The notes: a model not told the origin generated them from the sequence alone. A DNA stretch of 12,081 bases from Chromatiales bacterium (GCA_024639625.1 JAHEIA010000035.1:1-12081), one strand, 5' to 3'. Positions 1-7,228 are shown, numbered from the stretch's first letter. Translations and numbers: made by a program.

Positions 1-1
1 G

Positions 2-133
2 GTCACCCACTACCCCGGCTTCGACGGATTTCCCATGTTCTCCCACGATGGGCAGCAGTTGGTGTTCGCCTCCAACCGGAACGGCAAGGTACGCGGTGAG
101 ACCAACGTGTTCATCGCCGACTGGAAGTGGTAA
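2..133 (+). CDS. TolB-like / PD40 beta-propeller protein, C-terminal fragment
   Basis: This is the 3' end of a gene that begins before the window. The last 43 codons are open and end in TAA at 131-133. The fragment contains FSHDGQQLVFASNRNG, which matches the PD40 (WD40-like, TolB-type) propeller motif usually written FSPDGKxLaFxSnR. It then ends in GETNVFIADWKW, a common closing strand of exported TolB-like proteins. Such proteins are usually periplasmic and some are fused to peptidase domains; nothing upstream is visible, so no enzymatic role can be assigned. A kinase gene follows on the same strand after about 100 bases. Confidence is high for the family motif and low for function. Confidence 0.75.
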   Translation, partial: VTHYPGFDGFPMFSHDGQQLVFASNRNGKVRGETNVFIADWKW

Positions 134-236
134 TCAAGTTGCCGGGACCAGTACTGACCGGACGATCGCGGCGGACTGGTGCCCTCAGCCGGGTGCGTTG
201 GGGTAAACCGGCGCTGTCTGTGGAACCGCCAGCTCG

Positions 237-1229
237 ATGCTGACGACCGACCCCCGCCCCTTCATGGGCCTCACCCCCGATCTGATCCTGGATTCACTGA
301 GTCAATTGGGTATCTCGCCCGATGGCCGCATGCTCGCGCTGAACAGTTACGAGAACCGGGTCTATCAGCTGGGTGTGGAGGATGGAGACTTCCTGGTCGC
401 CAAATACTACCGTTCCGGACGCTGGAGCGATGCGGCAATTCTCGAGGAACACGCCTTCAGCCGCGAACTCGAACGGCACGAGATCCCCGTGGTCGCTCCG
501 CTGGCCAGTGCCGACGGCGAGACGCTGCACAAGTTCGGCGGGTTGCGTTACGCGCTGTTTCCGCGCCGCGGCGGCCGCTGGCCCGAGCTCGAAGACCCCG
601 AGTCTCTGCTGCGCCTCGGCCGGTTTCTCGGGCGCATGCATGCAATCGGGGCGCAACGCGCCTTTGCTGAGCGGCCGACAATGGACGCGGACTTCGCCGT
701 TAGCGCTGCGCGATACCTCCAGGAACACAATTTCCTCCCCGAGGAACATCGACACAGTTACGGCGAACTGGTGGCCGAACTCTGGCTACAGATCCGCGCA
801 GGCTTCGAGCGCGCCGGCGAGGTGCAGCAGATCCGCCTGCACGGCGATTTCCATCCCGGCAACATCCTCTGGACCGAGGAAGGGGGCGCCCATCTCGTGG
901 ATCTGGACGATTGCCGCAACGGCCCCGCGGTGCAGGACCTGTGGATGCTGCTGTCCGGCGAGCGCCGGGACATGAGCATACAACTCAGCGACCTGCTCGA
1001 GGGGTACCATGAGTTCTTCGATTTCAATCTGCGCGAGTTGCATCTGGTCGAGCCGCTACGCGCATCGCGCATCATCCACTATGCCGGTTGGCTCGCGCGA
1101 CGCTGGCAGGACCCCGCGTTTCCCCGCGCCTTCCCCTGGTTCAACAGCCCGCGCTACTGGGACGAACACATCGAGACCTTGCGGCAGCTCCGGGAATCTC
1201 TCGACACGGCCCCGCTTGCGCTGGGGTAA
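237..1229 (+). CDS. srkA: SrkA/YihE/RdoA-type stress response Ser/Thr kinase
   Basis: The product is a 330-residue cytoplasmic protein kinase of the SrkA (YihE, RdoA) family, close to the usual length of about 328. Members phosphorylate Ser/Thr and counter envelope-stress and ROS-linked cell death. The sequence shows the aminoglycoside-phosphotransferase-like fold: NSYENRVYQLG near residues 36-46, a probable ATP-contacting lysine in LVAKYYR (K56), the catalytic loop HGDFHPGNILW at 202-212 with D204 as the likely catalytic aspartate, and the metal-binding DLDD at 222-225, followed by the diagnostic RNGPAVQDLWMLL. The ATG at 237 is used because it gives full family length. The ribosome binding site before it is weak, and a second in-frame ATG lies at codon 10. 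No intact upstream partner (such as dsbA in E. coli) is seen; the next gene is about 195 bases downstream. The symbol rests on motif similarity only. Confidence 0.93.
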   Translation: MLTTDPRPFMGLTPDLILDSLSQLGISPDGRMLALNSYENRVYQLGVEDGDFLVAKYYRSGRWSDAAILEEHAFSRELERHEIPVVAPLASADGETLHKFGGLRYALFPRRGGRWPELEDPESLLRLGRFLGRMHAIGAQRAFAERPTMDADFAVSAARYLQEHNFLPEEHRHSYGELVAELWLQIRAGFERAGEVQQIRLHGDFHPGNILWTEEGGAHLVDLDDCRNGPAVQDLWMLLSGERRDMSIQLSDLLEGYHEFFDFNLRELHLVEPLRASRIIHYAGWLARRWQDPAFPRAFPWFNSPRYWDEHIETLRQLRESLDTAPLALG

Positions 1230-1248
1230 GCATTCGCGAATCCCTTGC

Positions 1249-1277
1249 TTGCACCGCGCAGCCGCAGTTCTTATGCT
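1249..1277 (+). promoter_or_regulatory. weak candidate sigma-70-type promoter
   Basis: TTGCAC (1249-1254) and TATGCT (1272-1277) are separated by exactly 17 bases in the spacer between the kinase and the creatininase-family gene. The match to consensus is partial (3/6 and 4/6), and the implied leader before the ATG at 1425 would be about 140 bases. It is offered as the best candidate in a 195-base spacer that otherwise shows no gene. It could easily be chance. Confidence 0.22.
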
Positions 1278-1424
1278 GCAGCTTCGGCATACAGACGCAG
1301 AACCCGCTGGCACCAACGCTAGTCCATTGCTGGGCTACGACCGGCCGAGCGTCCGGGGGTCTTGCATTCCGCGAAATCGCAGTCGCTGAACGTGCCGTGC
1401 TGCGGGCAGTGACGGACAGAGAGC

Positions 1425-2156
1425 ATGCCGGGACGAGGAATCTTTGTCGCCCAGACCACCTGGTCCGAGGTGTCGGCGCGACTCCGGCGAGGGGACTGGG
1501 CCGTGCTTCCCGTCGGCGCGGAGTGCAAACAGCATGGACTGCACCTTCCGATGAACACAGACCATTTGCAGGCACATTGGCTGGCTGGCGCCTTGGCCGC
1601 ACAGCAGCCGGTGGTCGTCTGGCCGACCGTAGGCTACGGACACTACCCTGCCTTTGTCGACTATCCCGGAAGCTGCAGTCTCACCGCGGCTACATTTAGC
1701 GCGATGCTGGTCGAGATCCTGGCCGGCATTCGGCTGGCGGGAGCGCCCGGGATTCTGATCCTCAACACCGGGATCAGCACCATCGGACCGCTGCGTCGGG
1801 CGGTTCGCCGCTGCGGCGCGGCACCCGAGATCCGTCTGTGCAACGTCTATCAGGGCACCCACTTCCGGGCCGCCGAGGCAACGGTCAGCGAACAGCCACG
1901 GGGCGGACACGCCGACGAGATCGAGACCTCGATCATGCTGAAGATCGCTCCCGACAGGGTCGAGATGGGCAAGGCGCAACCCTGCAACGGCAGGGAAATT
2001 AGCGGACGGTTCAATCGTTGGGATCCAGGCGCCGCGAACTACTCGCCCAGCGGGGTGTACGGAGACCCCACGTTGGCTTCCGCGGCGAAGGGCCAACGAC
2101 TGCTGGACGCCATGTTGCTGGACCTGCTGGAAACACTCGGCGTGGGCGGGGACTGA
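1425..2156 (+). CDS. creatininase / creatinine amidohydrolase family metallohydrolase
   Basis: The product is a 243-residue protein of the creatininase family, metal-dependent amidohydrolases that include creatininase and MftE-type peptidases. Family landmarks occur in order: VLPVGAECKQHGLHLP (28-42) with H37 and then D46 in MNTD; YPGSCSL (80-86), equivalent to the usual FPGTISL; the ILNTG strand (112-116); and GHADEIETS (161-169), which supplies the second metal-site His and Glu. The first motif differs from the common S/T-E-Q-H-G: aligned on HG, a lysine (K35) stands where the metal-binding Glu usually is, with a Glu two residues earlier (E33). Substrate is unknown, and calling it creatininase proper would overreach. 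The start is the ATG at 1425, with only a weak purine-rich stretch (GGACAGAGAG) upstream. It appears monocistronic. Confidence 0.88.
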   Translation: MPGRGIFVAQTTWSEVSARLRRGDWAVLPVGAECKQHGLHLPMNTDHLQAHWLAGALAAQQPVVVWPTVGYGHYPAFVDYPGSCSLTAATFSAMLVEILAGIRLAGAPGILILNTGISTIGPLRRAVRRCGAAPEIRLCNVYQGTHFRAAEATVSEQPRGGHADEIETSIMLKIAPDRVEMGKAQPCNGREISGRFNRWDPGAANYSPSGVYGDPTLASAAKGQRLLDAMLLDLLETLGVGGD

Positions 2157-2354
2157 CCCCGCATGGCCCTGCTGCTGTAGCCGCCCTCGAATCGAGCGCC
2201 CCGGAGCGCCTGTAAGGTCGCGGCGGATTCGGTAGGTCAGACCATCCAGGACGTAACCGAGAACCGGCTTCGGGTGCGGGTCCCTCTCTCCTCGACTCAC
2301 TCGTCGATTGTCGTCAGCCGCGGGGTCAGAGTTGCCTCTGATCTCGGAACAACC

Positions 2355-2894
2355 TCATCGAGCGTCCCGGAGCAGCTTGCGGGCGCCCAGCATACCCAGG
2401 AGCACGACTAGTATAAACAACCCATAGACGGTAAGAGACGGAATCGAGGCCCGTGCATCTGGGCGCACGACGAGATCAAAAGATCCCAACATAAACGGTT
2501 CTGCACCGTCGATGATGTTGTAATAATCGACCCGGTAGGTTCCCGCCGGCAGGCGGCCGATCTCGATCGTGATCTCTACCGCGGGAGGCACCGCGAAACA
2601 CCAGGGGTCGGGAGGGGTGGTGAACCCTGCCGTGATCTCCACGACGCCCGCTGCGAACTCCACTGGGAACACTAGACCCGGATCATAATAAGCGCCACCG
2701 CCGCCCTTACACTGGGAATCCCCGATGGTGACCGATATGGTGTCGTTCTCCGTCGGATTCGGCGGCTCGACGAAAAACTGCAAGGCGGAAACCGGCGTGC
2801 TCACGCCGAATCCCAGCAGGCACATCATCATCCAACGCAGCAAACCGCATTTGAGACAAGCAACCCTGCACCAACGCCCTCCGTTCCGCTTCAC
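2355..2894 (-). CDS. secreted protein with IPTL-CTERM-like sorting tail
   Basis: The product has 179 residues from a GTG start (2894-2892), chosen because AGGAAG sits 6 bases upstream and because the resulting N-terminus is a signal peptide: basic MKRNGGRW, a hydrophobic stretch at about 11-33, and a probable cleavage after STPVSA (residue 37). The frame stays open further upstream, but that sequence is Arg/Cys-rich and looks non-coding. The mature part is beta-rich, has two cysteines (in DSQCKG and PWCFAV), and matches no domain I can name. The last 29 residues read IPSLTVYG, then a hydrophobic helix, then ARKLLRDAR. That three-part layout (motif, transmembrane segment, basic tail) is the IPTLxxWG-CTERM type of sorting signal, recognised in proteobacteria by exosortase H. 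Trp is replaced by Tyr here and Thr by Ser. Role inferred: an exported protein processed at its C-terminus and displayed or released. Confidence 0.82.
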   Translation of the reverse strand: MKRNGGRWCRVACLKCGLLRWMMMCLLGFGVSTPVSALQFFVEPPNPTENDTISVTIGDSQCKGGGGAYYDPGLVFPVEFAAGVVEITAGFTTPPDPWCFAVPPAVEITIEIGRLPAGTYRVDYYNIIDGAEPFMLGSFDLVVRPDARASIPSLTVYGLFILVVLLGMLGARKLLRDAR

Positions 2895-2900
2895 GATTTT

Positions 2901-2910
2901 CTTCCTTTCC
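2901..2910 (-). promoter_or_regulatory. ribosome binding site deciding the GTG start
   Basis: Read on the minus strand this is GGAAAGGAAG, followed by AAAATC and the GTG at 2894. It is the only good Shine-Dalgarno match near this reading frame, and it fixes the start just before the signal peptide. Confidence 0.7.
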
Positions 2911-3235
2911 GATTCCCCGGCGCCAAACTCCACACGACCGACGGTATGATAACCAGCCCTGCATGTTCTTGCCCCAGCCATCGCGCCGATCGCCCCGCTT
3001 CGGCGGATGATCGGCGGGCAGTTGTGTACCCTTCGAATATGCCATCGGCCGCTGCAACAGCGTCGCGGCGGAGAGTGACGAGGATCGCAGTGGGCGGGCG
3101 AGCGATCGTCAGACCCGCCTCCTCCCGGTTGCCGTGCCATGCATCGGCTGCGCATCTACGGGGGTCTTGTCTGACGGTTTCTGGCGCCGACAAACCCGTG
3201 CAGACCAGCGTCGAGACATGCTGAAATCGGCGACC

Positions 3236-3244
3236 TGCTATAGT
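3236..3244 (+). promoter_or_regulatory. candidate extended -10 promoter for the Gly-rich secreted protein
   Basis: The bases TGC followed by TATAGT form an extended -10 element with 5 of 6 matches to TATAAT. No good -35 is present at 17 bases; GAGACA (3214-3219) is a poor alternative at a 19-base spacing. If used, transcription would start near 3251 and give a leader of about 165 bases before the ATG at 3416. Confidence 0.38.
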
Positions 3245-3400
3245 TAAGTACGCTAGTCTCGGTCCACACGAAATGGCCAACAGATCTTCCTGGTGGGCTG
3301 ACAGGCGTCAGGGATCTTGCACCGAAAGGGAAATCATGCGATTTTCCGCTGTGCAAATTGGTTGAATCATCGGTTTTTTAGTGACGTTTCAGTAGAGTCA

Positions 3401-3407
3401 GAGGGAG
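3401..3407 (+). promoter_or_regulatory. ribosome binding site of the Gly-rich secreted protein
   Basis: GAGGGAG lies 8 bases before the ATG at 3416. It selects this ATG, which begins a textbook signal peptide, over in-frame upstream starts such as the TTG at 3317 whose extra codons have no signal-peptide character. Confidence 0.75.
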
Positions 3408-3415
3408 AAAAGCAG

Positions 3416-3742
3416 ATGAAAAAAGTAACCAAACTTGTTGCGATCGCTGCGATCGCCGGCTCCGCTGCGATGCTGGCCTCCAACGCTTCGGCTTGGTGGG
3501 GTGGCGGCCCGTGGTACGGTGGCGGACCCTGGTATGGCGGCGGCCCCTATGGTTGGGGCGGCTATCCCTATTACGGCGGTTGGGGCGGCTATCCCTATTA
3601 CGGCGGTTGGGGCGGCTATCCTTACGGCGGCGGTTGGGGCTATCCCTACGGCGGCGGTTGGGGCGGCTACCCCTACGGCGGCTGGGGCGCTCCGCTCGTG
3701 GCCCCAGTAGCGGTCGCACCGGCCACTACGGCCGAAAAATAA
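3416..3742 (+). CDS. secreted Gly/Tyr/Trp repeat protein, sulfur-globule-protein-like
   Basis: The product has 108 residues and starts with a clear Sec signal peptide: MKKVTKL, an Ala/Ile-rich core, and probable cleavage after SNASA at residue 26. The mature chain of about 82 residues is nearly all Gly, Tyr, Trp and Pro. It opens with repeats of GGGPWY, continues with repeats of the WGGYPYYGG type, and ends in a short Ala/Val/Pro tail. This signal peptide style, the WWGGGP start of the mature chain and the Gly/aromatic composition match the small structural proteins (CV1/CV2, SgpA type) that coat periplasmic sulfur globules in Chromatiaceae and are annotated in other gammaproteobacteria as the sulfur globule family. 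Low-complexity chains align easily, so a different envelope or structural role is possible. It has its own ribosome binding site and a probable terminator, so it is likely a single-gene unit. Family 0.6, coding 0.93. Confidence 0.8.
   Translation: MKKVTKLVAIAAIAGSAAMLASNASAWWGGGPWYGGGPWYGGGPYGWGGYPYYGGWGGYPYYGGWGGYPYGGGWGYPYGGGWGGYPYGGWGAPLVAPVAVAPATTAEK
3553..3682 (+). repeat. in-frame tandem repeat, 27-base unit
   Basis: Units begin at 3553, 3580, 3607, 3634 and 3658. The first two are identical 27-mers, the third is a 27-base variant, the fourth is shortened to 24 bases, and the fifth is a degenerate last copy. Each unit encodes a WGGYPYYGG-like nonapeptide, and all length changes are multiples of three, so the frame is kept. 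This is the expected signature of copy-number change within a coding repeat. Confidence 0.9.
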
Positions 3743-3790
3743 CCGGGAATTCAACCCGGGGGAATCAGATCTGACAACGATCTGGTGACC
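3743..3790 (+). repeat. two small hairpins after the Gly-rich gene
   Basis: Immediately after the TAA, CCGGG (3743-3747) pairs with CCCGG (3755-3759) across a 7-base loop. CAGATC (3766-3771) pairs with GATCTG (3779-3784) across another 7-base loop. A short palindrome GGTGACC (3784-3790) follows. These could stabilise the 3' end of the transcript, but no function is proven. Confidence 0.5.
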
Positions 3791-3799
3791 GTCCAACGA

Positions 3800-3830
3800 G
3801 GCCGGGGGACTAAGGTCCCCCGGGCCTTCT
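3800..3830 (+). terminator. probable intrinsic terminator between convergent genes
   Basis: GGGGGAC (3804-3810) pairs perfectly with GTCCCCC (3815-3821) around a TAAG loop. An outer GGCC/GGCC pair (3800-3803 with 3823-3826, one bulged G) lengthens the stem. On the plus strand it is followed by TTCT, a short and imperfect U-tract. It lies 57 bases after the Gly-rich gene and 30 bases beyond the end of the convergent lipoprotein gene, so it may stop transcription from both sides. Confidence 0.7.
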
Positions 3831-3860
3831 CCAACTCTTGCCAATTCCGGCAAAACGGTT

Positions 3861-6800
3861 TCAATATCCCTCCTGAAAACGCACGTTATAGCGAGCCAGC
3901 AACGCGGCTGCCTCGGCGCTCCGCCGACCAGCAGACGGCAGGGGCTGCAGGGTCTCGCCATCCTTGGTGAACAGGTCCATATCCTTGGTCCAGCCACGGG
4001 TCTCCAACACCAGACGCCGCGACCACCCGGGCCGCGGCGACACAGCCGGGGCGGAAAATTCGAGATGGATCTCTTCGCCCGCGCCGATAATCGCGTAGGC
4101 ACTATCGGCGCGGTTCACGAGTTCCTCGGCAGGGCCCAGCCTGGTGTAGAGACCCCGCATGTAACGGGCGTCCCAGAAGGGGCGCCGCTGTTGATAATCG
4201 TACTGCGGACGCCGCTGCGCCGAGTCGGTGCGCTTGGCGAAACCGGTCTTCGCTACTCTCGCGTTTTGCAGCCGCATCAGCCGAGGCTGCACTCCCTGCA
4301 GCGGTTCTGCAAAGGCAACCGAGAGCCGATCCCAATAGACCTCCAGATTGCTGCGCAGCCGCAGTTGGCTTGCCCCAGGTGGCAAACCGCGCAGCGGCAA
4401 CGCCATCCGCCGCGGCATCCCGGCCGGATAACCGAAGCGCTCCGCGATCATCACCCAAGGGCCATCACCGGCGCGCGCCTCGAGCGACGGTGGGTCGAAG
4501 CCGGCGCCCGCCTGCCAGGCGGCGAAGCTGGTCTGCGAATACGGGTATTCGACCCAACCATCGGCAACCAGCACAGGCTCTCCCGCTATCGCGTCCAGCG
4601 GGGTATCGAAGGTCAATACCAAGGCGTGTTCGTCGAGTAATCGGCCGATGAAACGTGGGTCCAATCGCCCTACCGGTGCCGCAATCCCGTCCCTGTGCCC
4701 GATCGCGTGAGTGACGCTTTCTCCCCGCTCATTGACCGCGAGCGCGGGCAACAGTTCGCGGCGAAAAAAACGCGGTTCTCCGGTCGGCTCCGGACCCTCG
4801 ATACCCATGCGCTCATCCAGCGCCATCTGCCATCCCGGCGGCAGATCATAGGCCACGAGCCTCACCCGATCGATATAGGCGGCCTCCTCCATCGGCTCGC
4901 TCAGTTTCAGCTTGTAGCGTCCCGCCTCCGGCTGCGCCAGGTCTTGCGGCAATAACACATTCTCCCAAGGGCGCGGCTCCGCGTATTCTCCGGGCGCCAC
5001 GGCGTAACCCATGCCCCCGACACCGAGAAAGTCGGTGACGAAACGGTAGCCGGCGCCGTCCCAGACGAACAATACCGGACAGCTCGATAGCTGCCGCTGG
5101 GTTTCCGGGATGCTGTAGGCGCGGCCCGGCTCCAGGTCGAGCTCGGTCTGCAGGACCCCGTCTGACCATTCGATGCGGAGAAAATCCGCCTTCGCCGCCC
5201 CCCCGAGACCTAGGGCCAGCGGCTGCAGGCTCTGTCCGGGTCCGGATCCGCCGTTCAGGGCCACGGCCATGGTCCAGCGGGAATCGACCCGCAGTCCGAT
5301 GTGCGCCCCGATGCCGGAGGCGTTCGAGCGCATCGCTTGTCCCTGGTCTTCCTTCCCAGTCAATACAAGATTGAGATAAGGCAAGCGTCCGGGCCCGGGC
5401 GGCCAGAGGAGCAACCCGCCCTGCTGCGAGAGCCCAAGCAGCGCGGGCCCTGCGCCCGCCTCCTGAACCAGGGGTGTGATGCCTGCGAGCGCTGCATCAG
5501 CTCGGGGAAGTGACGCGTCGGCAGATGTCCCGGTGGGCAGGACAGCCCAACCTCCGGACCCCGCACCGAGCAATTCGAGCACCCCGTCCCCATCCGTATC
5601 GAGCACCATCAGTTGCGACCAGCGATCTCCCGCGTCCTTGGGCCCGCCCACCGCCTCCGGCGTCCAGGCGCCGGCGCGCTCGCGCCACCGCGCCGGAACG
5701 CCGTTAGCTGACAAGGTGTAGAGTTCGGGAAGACCATCGGCGTCGAGGTCGGCCGCGAGCCCGGTTGCCAGTTCCGCCACGCGGAACTGCTCGAATCCCT
5801 CACCAGCCCGGTAGTTCCACAGCCGGTCGTTGACGAACACGTCGTTTGGCGGTTGCCGATTGACAACCAGGATGTCCATGTCCCGGTCTCGATCGATATC
5901 CACCACGATCGCCGCACTCGACCCGGTACCTCGACCGGCAATTCCACGCTCGACGGCGAGCGGGCGGAAGGTCCCGTCCAGGTTATTGTTCAGCAGTTCG
6001 TTCGGACCGTCCGCGTTGACCAGGAACAGGTCCAGGTCGCCATCATGATCTGCGTCGAAGAACACGCCGTCTACCGTATCCAGATCCCCGCCTCCAGTGC
6101 CGGTGGCCGTCGTCACGTCCATCCAGGTGCCGTCCGCGGTTTGCCGCCAGAGCTGGTTGGGGCCACGACGCAACAGATAGGCATCGGTCAGGCCATCGTT
6201 GTCGTAGTCTCCCCAAAGCGCCGCGTTGACCTTGCCGACACCCGCCAGAGGATGCTCGAGATCGGGTCGAAAACCGCCGCTCGCATCGCCGCGCAGGAGC
6301 AGGTTGTGGACGCCCTCGCCTCTCCCCGCACCGGCGATGAATAGGTCGAGTGGCCCGTCGCCCTGGAGATCTGCCACGGTAAGGCTCACTCCCCGAGACG
6401 CATCCGCAAGCGATAGACCCGCAGGTAGCGGCAACGCGACCGGATCGCGAAAGACGGGGCCCTCGGGCACCGAGACTGCGACCCGCGGCACACCCACATC
6501 GAAGGCCAGGGCCTCTCCCTTCGGCCCCATGCGGGTGTACTTGAATTCCGCCAGATGGGCTCGGGGATTGGCCGCCAGGCGCTGATAGATCTCGATCAAC
6601 GCCCGCGCTTCGTCGCGGCGGCGCAACTTCTGCAACGCTTGAAACGCGCCATAGAAGGCGCTTCGCAGGTAGGGATCCAGCTCCATGGCCCGCTCGTACC
6701 AGGTAAGTGCCTCCTCGTGCGCGGATTGCTGGGCAAGACACTGCGCCAGATAGTAGGCGGCAAAGGCGTCCGCCGGATCCTGCTCCGCCACCCTACGAAA

Positions 6801-7217
6801 GTGGGGCGTCGCCTGCTCCGGCGACGAGAGGTAGAGCCGCAGGAGCCCCGCTACATAGTTGGCTCGCAAATGCTCCGGCTGTTGCTCCAGTACCTCGTCG
6901 ACCAGGGCCAATGCGCCGGCCTCGTCGCCTATCTGCTGTCGATTGAGGGTGGCGATTGCCAGGTTGACTCGCGCATCGGACCAATCCGGGTAACGCGCCA
7001 CCAGATCGGCAAAGACTTCGCGAGCGGCAGCGTATTCGAACTGCCCCATGAGTCCCACGCCGCGATTATTGCTCGCGACCGCATCGCCATCCGGCGCGCT
7101 GGGAAGCATGCTGTCCTCTTGTACGCGCGCGCGCTCGTCGTCCTGCGAAGAGCAGCCCGCCAAGACCCCGAGGCACAGGGAGAGGGTAAGAGCCGAGGTT
7201 CGAAGCAGGGCTTGCAT
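3861..7217 (-). CDS. lipoprotein with TPR, FG-GAP and ASPIC/UnbV domains
   Basis: The product has about 1118 residues. The N-terminus MQALLRTSAL, a hydrophobic core and LAGC form a lipoprotein signal with the lipidated Cys at residue 22. Residues 45-220 are tetratricopeptide repeats. Six FG-GAP/VCBS-type Asp-rich motifs follow near 281, 336, 387, 439, 489 and 539 (for example DYDNDGLTD and DADHDGDLD), forming a probable calcium-binding propeller. Residues 631-700 are an ASPIC/UnbV domain (SGIGAHIGLRV, LGLGG, IEWSDG). The final region of about 410 residues opens with CPVLFVWDGAGYRFVTDFLG and is not assigned. The ATG at 7217 is preferred because it gives a classic lipoprotein signal. An in-frame TTG at 7232 overlaps the previous gene's TGA and would add five residues. 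Either start leaves it coupled to the TPR gene. Likely location is the periplasm or outer-membrane surface; biochemical function is unknown. Confidence 0.9.
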   Translation of the reverse strand: MQALLRTSALTLSLCLGVLAGCSSQDDERARVQEDSMLPSAPDGDAVASNNRGVGLMGQFEYAAAREVFADLVARYPDWSDARVNLAIATLNRQQIGDEAGALALVDEVLEQQPEHLRANYVAGLLRLYLSSPEQATPHFRRVAEQDPADAFAAYYLAQCLAQQSAHEEALTWYERAMELDPYLRSAFYGAFQALQKLRRRDEARALIEIYQRLAANPRAHLAEFKYTRMGPKGEALAFDVGVPRVAVSVPEGPVFRDPVALPLPAGLSLADASRGVSLTVADLQGDGPLDLFIAGAGRGEGVHNLLLRGDASGGFRPDLEHPLAGVGKVNAALWGDYDNDGLTDAYLLRRGPNQLWRQTADGTWMDVTTATGTGGGDLDTVDGVFFDADHDGDLDLFLVNADGPNELLNNNLDGTFRPLAVERGIAGRGTGSSAAIVVDIDRDRDMDILVVNRQPPNDVFVNDRLWNYRAGEGFEQFRVAELATGLAADLDADGLPELYTLSANGVPARWRERAGAWTPEAVGGPKDAGDRWSQLMVLDTDGDGVLELLGAGSGGWAVLPTGTSADASLPRADAALAGITPLVQEAGAGPALLGLSQQGGLLLWPPGPGRLPYLNLVLTGKEDQGQAMRSNASGIGAHIGLRVDSRWTMAVALNGGSGPGQSLQPLALGLGGAAKADFLRIEWSDGVLQTELDLEPGRAYSIPETQRQLSSCPVLFVWDGAGYRFVTDFLGVGGMGYAVAPGEYAEPRPWENVLLPQDLAQPEAGRYKLKLSEPMEEAAYIDRVRLVAYDLPPGWQMALDERMGIEGPEPTGEPRFFRRELLPALAVNERGESVTHAIGHRDGIAAPVGRLDPRFIGRLLDEHALVLTFDTPLDAIAGEPVLVADGWVEYPYSQTSFAAWQAGAGFDPPSLEARAGDGPWVMIAERFGYPAGMPRRMALPLRGLPPGASQLRLRSNLEVYWDRLSVAFAEPLQGVQPRLMRLQNARVAKTGFAKRTDSAQRRPQYDYQQRRPFWDARYMRGLYTRLGPAEELVNRADSAYAIIGAGEEIHLEFSAPAVSPRPGWSRRLVLETRGWTKDMDLFTKDGETLQPLPSAGRRSAEAAALLARYNVRFQEGY

Positions 7218-7228
7218 CCTGGCAGAGC

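Larger units (their letters stand above)
2895..3415. other. long spacer between divergent genes, no convincing gene
   Basis: This stretch of about 520 bases lies between the divergently transcribed IPTL-tailed gene and the Gly-rich gene. Open frames of 60-130 codons exist on both strands, but their translations are Arg/Ala/Ser-rich, have no recognisable motif and lack ribosome binding sites, so I call none. The spacer probably carries both promoters. A weak minus-strand -10 candidate (TATCAT, 2951-2946) lies about 50 bases before the GTG start. A better plus-strand extended -10 is at 3236-3244. A short hairpin CTGAC-AGGC-GTCAG (3298-3311) lies in the putative leader. Confidence 0.6.

Noticed and set aside
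1232..1241. Perfect palindrome ATTCGCGAAT just after the kinase stop
   Set aside because: It has no loop, no U-tract and no second copy in the window that would suggest an operator. Probably chance.
1335..2300. A 321-codon open frame antisense to the creatininase-family gene
   Set aside because: It is longer than the plus-strand gene, but the translation has no domain, while the plus strand shows several ordered creatininase motifs. High GC explains the long antisense frame.
2292..2307. Hairpin TCGAC-TCACTC-GTCGA in the spacer after the creatininase-family gene
   Set aside because: The 5-bp stem has no U-tract and is too weak to call a terminator.
2895..3155. N-terminal extension of the IPTL-tailed protein to an upstream start
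   Set aside because: The added 87 residues are Arg/Cys-rich and would bury the signal peptide. The GTG at 2894 has a good ribosome binding site.
3398..4102. A 234-codon minus-strand frame across the Gly-rich gene
   Set aside because: Its Arg/Pro-rich repeats are only the reverse complement of the Gly/Tyr repeats, and it overlaps the end of the lipoprotein gene.
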